Assembly (NCBI GenBank): GCA_933822405.4
Contig: CAKOGP040001224.1
Location: 127,825 to 191,824 of the forward strand
DNA length: 64,000 nucleotides
Direction of reading: 5' to 3'
From: Cylindrotheca closterium
Lineage: Eukaryota > Bacillariophyta > Bacillariophyceae > Bacillariales > Bacillariaceae
Made by a program: the position numbers and the translations under genes. This document shows positions 61,487-64,000 of the stretch, piece by piece (the stretch's first letter is position 1; every line of letters begins with the position of its first letter). The notes under the pieces are model-generated. The model did no database searches, was not told where the DNA came from, and saw only the letters and a program-made list of their open reading frames with translations.

Positions 61487-62542
61487 ATGAAAATCCCAAT
61501 TGCACTACATTCTCACCTTGTGAGACCAAAGGGAATTCAAAATCTTCTTCGTCTCAACAACAGCAACCCATCATCGTTGTTGCAACATCATCCACAACGA
61601 GGAATCATCAACAACTGCCGTCATCATCATCATCATCATCATCATCATGTTCGGAGCTTGTCGTCAGTATCCGCCGCCACATCCAAAGAACACACCCTTC
61701 CAACATCCGACCAACTACGAATACTCGCTCTACAGTCCTCAATTCCAATGGTTGGTTTCGGTTTCATGGACAACCTGGTTATGATCACTGCCGGTGACTT
61801 TATTGATGCTACCTTTGGAGTTGCCTTTGGTCTATCGACCTTGGCCGCCGCTGGTTTTGGCCAATGTTGCAGTGATGTGGTGGGTGTCACGTCGGGGGGG
61901 ATTGTCGATGCCACGGTTTCCAAATTGGGGTTGCCGACGCATTCCTTAAGTCCCGACCAACTGGATCTGGGCATTTCACGGAGGTGGAGTACCCTGGGGG
62001 CCTGTTCCGGTGTCTTGGTGGGATGCCTCCTGGGCATGTCGTGTTTGTTTTTCATGGATACGGATCGGAATGAAAAGGCACGAAAGGCAAAGGAGCTCCA
62101 ATCGATTTTTGAATCCGTCATGGGCGATGGGGCCAATACGTTCCATGCCGAACGAACGACTTTGTTCATGTTGGACGAGGAAAAGAAGGAACTATGGTCC
62201 AAGGTGGCAACTGGAACCGATGGTATTATCCATTGTTCCGCGGATGAGGGCATAGCTGGGGCCTGTGTCAAGAGTGGGAAGGTCATTAATATTCCGGATG
62301 TTTACAAGGATGATCGCTTCAACCAAACGGTTGACAAATCGACTGGCTTTGTCACTCGATCGATACTGGCGCATCCAATCAAGGACGCGGAAGGAGAGAT
62401 TTTGGGGATCATTGAAGTCTGCAACAAGAAAAACGACGACGGGACGCCTGGGCATTTTACTGAATTTGATGAGCGGTTGCTTCGAATGCTTGCGTCGCAT
62501 GTTGCTTCCTTTATCTCCATTATCAACAATGATGACGACTAA
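61487..62542 (+). CDS. TMEM65-like membrane domain fused to a GAF domain
   Basis: A 351-residue protein from the ATG at 61487. A basic, His-rich leader (about 1-70, with a CAT-encoded run of nine His) looks like a mitochondrial presequence. The next part (about 85-195) matches TMEM65, a mitochondrial inner-membrane protein: VGFGFMDNLVMITAGDFID, then LAAAGFGQCCSDVVG, and a later hydrophobic helix. The C-terminal 150 residues are a GAF domain of the phosphodiesterase type (ERTTLFMLDEEKKELWSKVA, DEGIAGACVKSGKVINIPDV, KSTGFVTRSILAHPI, ILGIIEVCNKK). GAF domains bind small ligands such as cyclic nucleotides, so a ligand-regulated membrane protein is inferred. Confidence 0.83.
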   Translation: MKIPIALHSHLVRPKGIQNLLRLNNSNPSSLLQHHPQRGIINNCRHHHHHHHHHVRSLSSVSAATSKEHTLPTSDQLRILALQSSIPMVGFGFMDNLVMITAGDFIDATFGVAFGLSTLAAAGFGQCCSDVVGVTSGGIVDATVSKLGLPTHSLSPDQLDLGISRRWSTLGACSGVLVGCLLGMSCLFFMDTDRNEKARKAKELQSIFESVMGDGANTFHAERTTLFMLDEEKKELWSKVATGTDGIIHCSADEGIAGACVKSGKVINIPDVYKDDRFNQTVDKSTGFVTRSILAHPIKDAEGEILGIIEVCNKKNDDGTPGHFTEFDERLLRMLASHVASFISIINNDDD

Positions 62543-62783
62543 TTTGTAACACACTGCATTTCGTTGTGGTCATTGTACATGCTACAGTCGTGAAGGAATC
62601 GTTTTTTTTGTCAGTATGAAACTTGATATAATATGTGTACATATGTTCTTTTTTATAAAATACAGTAATATTAATATTATTACCATCATTATGACGATCA
62701 TCATTGTTCGGACTACTATTATTTTTTTAAAACATCATATCCCATTATCTGTTAAAACCAAGAGCTAGCATTTATACTATGGA

Positions 62784-63860
62784 CTATCGCTTCTTGGTCT
62801 TTTGAAAGGAGGAGGAGAATGCTGCTGCCTGCTGCTTTGATTTTTGCATCATCTTGACCCAATAGGCCATGGACAGTGGCGAGATCACAATACCATTGAA
62901 CAAGGCTGCCGCCAACAAGAATTGCAGTTTGCCATCGGCTGGAAGCTCGGTATTCTCCAGTCGAGCCGCCGTATCGACGCCCAAATAGGTCCAAAGAGCG
63001 GAAAAGGTCACTCCATGAAAAAAGGTGGCCACCACAAACATCCACAATTTAATGGGACTCAACAATGCCGAACCATAATTCTTGATGGTTTCTGGGAAGG
63101 AACTCATCTTCATCAAGAAGGCTACCTTCAAGGGACTGTCTTCTGTGGAATGGGAGGCATCTTGCAAAAAGGAATTCGACGAGAGTTTGGATTGAATCCA
63201 ATGGGCCAAGGCTCCATATCGACCCAGTAAAAACGCAACAATGGCTCCCAAGAGTTTGCCGGATCCACTCAAGAGAATACCATTCCATCCAAAGACCATT
63301 CCAGCAGCCGTTTCCACCGGAATGGTGGAAAGGCCAAAGAGTTCCCAAAGTGCCATTCCTCCCACGTAACTAGCATATGACTGCAATTTGGGCAGGGAAT
63401 CTAGTTTGCCCAAGATTTCCAAGGTTTTCGATTGGATCTTGTCCTTGCTAAAGATTGCCCCAAGAGGTTCTCGAAATTTCCAAAGAAGACATGCTACTAC
63501 AGTTGTAGTGACAAGAACAGTCGTCTTTTTGGGGTTGTTTCGTGCAGGAGCAGGGACATTTTTCTTGACATCTCCTCCTCCTCCTCCTCCACCTCTTGAC
63601 ACCACCTGAAGAGGACTAGTACGAGGACATGGTGCCGCATCCGTTGCTGCTTTTTTTGCCGTCACAAAGGAAGAAGAATCAGAGAAAGATTTCAATGGTA
63701 TTCTTGTGGAATCCTCCTCATCGCGCCATCCCATTACCGAAGCAGGGAGTTCGCGGGAAGGTCGATGTAATGCGGAGACCGCCGAGGATGTCAAGATTGT
63801 CACCACCAGCATGCAGAGCATGGATAGAGTCTGTAATCTTGAAGTCCTCGTTGTTCTCAT
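62784..63860 (-). CDS. VTT/TVP38-type (SNARE-associated, DedA-like) membrane protein
   Basis: A 358-residue protein. A signal peptide (about 10-31, ending SAVSALHRP) is followed by a polar stretch with a Gly/Lys run and a helix at about 112-128. The VTT domain (about 170-340) has the recognisable block ETAAGMVFGWNGILLSGSGK followed by LLGAIVAFLLGRYG, several further helices and a Lys-rich tail. Such proteins act as lipid scramblases or in membrane trafficking. Location is uncertain: the sequence after the signal is A-L, which diatom plastid import may accept. Upstream of the start only about 140 bp is in the window. Confidence 0.8.
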   Translation of the reverse strand: MRTTRTSRLQTLSMLCMLVVTILTSSAVSALHRPSRELPASVMGWRDEEDSTRIPLKSFSDSSSFVTAKKAATDAAPCPRTSPLQVVSRGGGGGGGDVKKNVPAPARNNPKKTTVLVTTTVVACLLWKFREPLGAIFSKDKIQSKTLEILGKLDSLPKLQSYASYVGGMALWELFGLSTIPVETAAGMVFGWNGILLSGSGKLLGAIVAFLLGRYGALAHWIQSKLSSNSFLQDASHSTEDSPLKVAFLMKMSSFPETIKNYGSALLSPIKLWMFVVATFFHGVTFSALWTYLGVDTAARLENTELPADGKLQFLLAAALFNGIVISPLSMAYWVKMMQKSKQQAAAFSSSFQKTKKR

Positions 63861-64000
63861 GTTGATGCTCTTTTTTTCGATGTTTTCAAAGAAATGCTAT
63901 GGTTGCCTTTTTATTCAGGAGTGGTGTGAACAACAATTCATTCAATATATACACGTGTCGATTTGGTTGTTGGTGGTGATTGTGATGTTCAATTTTTGAA

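Noticed and set aside
1..64000. tRNA or rRNA genes
   Set aside because: I scanned for TTCGA-type B-box words in tRNA context and for rRNA-like conserved stretches and found none convincing; a dedicated covariance-model scan would be needed to be sure.

Overview
The window looks like nuclear DNA from a diatom, probably a pennate one (inference). Genes are dense and lie on both strands. Predicted introns are mostly about 65-135 bp with GT-AG ends. Several proteins begin with a signal peptide followed by an ASAFAP-like A/F cleavage site typical of complex plastids: a lipid phosphate phosphatase, an Obg GTPase, a trigger-factor-like protein and a fatty acid desaturase. BspA-type LRR proteins, kinesin-light-chain-type TPR proteins and a RelA/SpoT-like domain beside TPRs are also familiar from diatom genomes. 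I saw no rRNA, tRNA, CRISPR, virus or intact transposon.

Layout. 0-4.5 kb: an unknown gene, then an intact LRR gene head-to-head with a broken relative. 4.8-15.2 kb: plastid lipid phosphatase, a very Gln-rich CtIP/Sae2-type DNA end-resection factor, an SDR, plastid Obg, and an internally duplicated membrane protein. 15.2-17.2 kb is the largest gene-poor stretch. 17.2-24.7 kb holds two copies of a divergent TPR/MORN gene pair in which opposite partners have lost their repeat arrays; gatC and a monoglyceride-lipase-like hydrolase lie between them. 24.8-33.2 kb: plastid trigger-factor-like protein, a secreted beta-helix protein, a Ser-rich zinc-finger protein and a PT-rich type I membrane protein. 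33.3-41.1 kb: DHHC palmitoyltransferase, DPH6-RidA fusion, HAD protein with tandem repeats, and endonuclease III without the iron-sulfur cysteines. 41.4-51.3 kb: an interrupted RelA/SpoT-TPR locus, a coiled-coil MORN protein, a small conserved-domain protein and a CDPK. 51.3-64 kb: threonyl-tRNA synthetase with a membrane anchor shared with a nearby 39-residue protein, plastid desaturase, KIN17, HIT protein, rhomboid, TMEM65-GAF fusion and a VTT/TVP38-type protein.

Most genes are unrelated housekeeping or organelle functions, not one pathway. CtIP, NTH1 and KIN17 are all genome-maintenance proteins but are scattered. The most interesting structure is evolutionary: reciprocal loss of repeat arrays in the duplicated TPR/MORN unit, the shared promoter and anchor between the ThrRS gene and a tiny ORF, and several repeat-protein genes caught in decay. 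Spliced models were built by hand from frame, splice consensus and family alignment; none has transcript support here.
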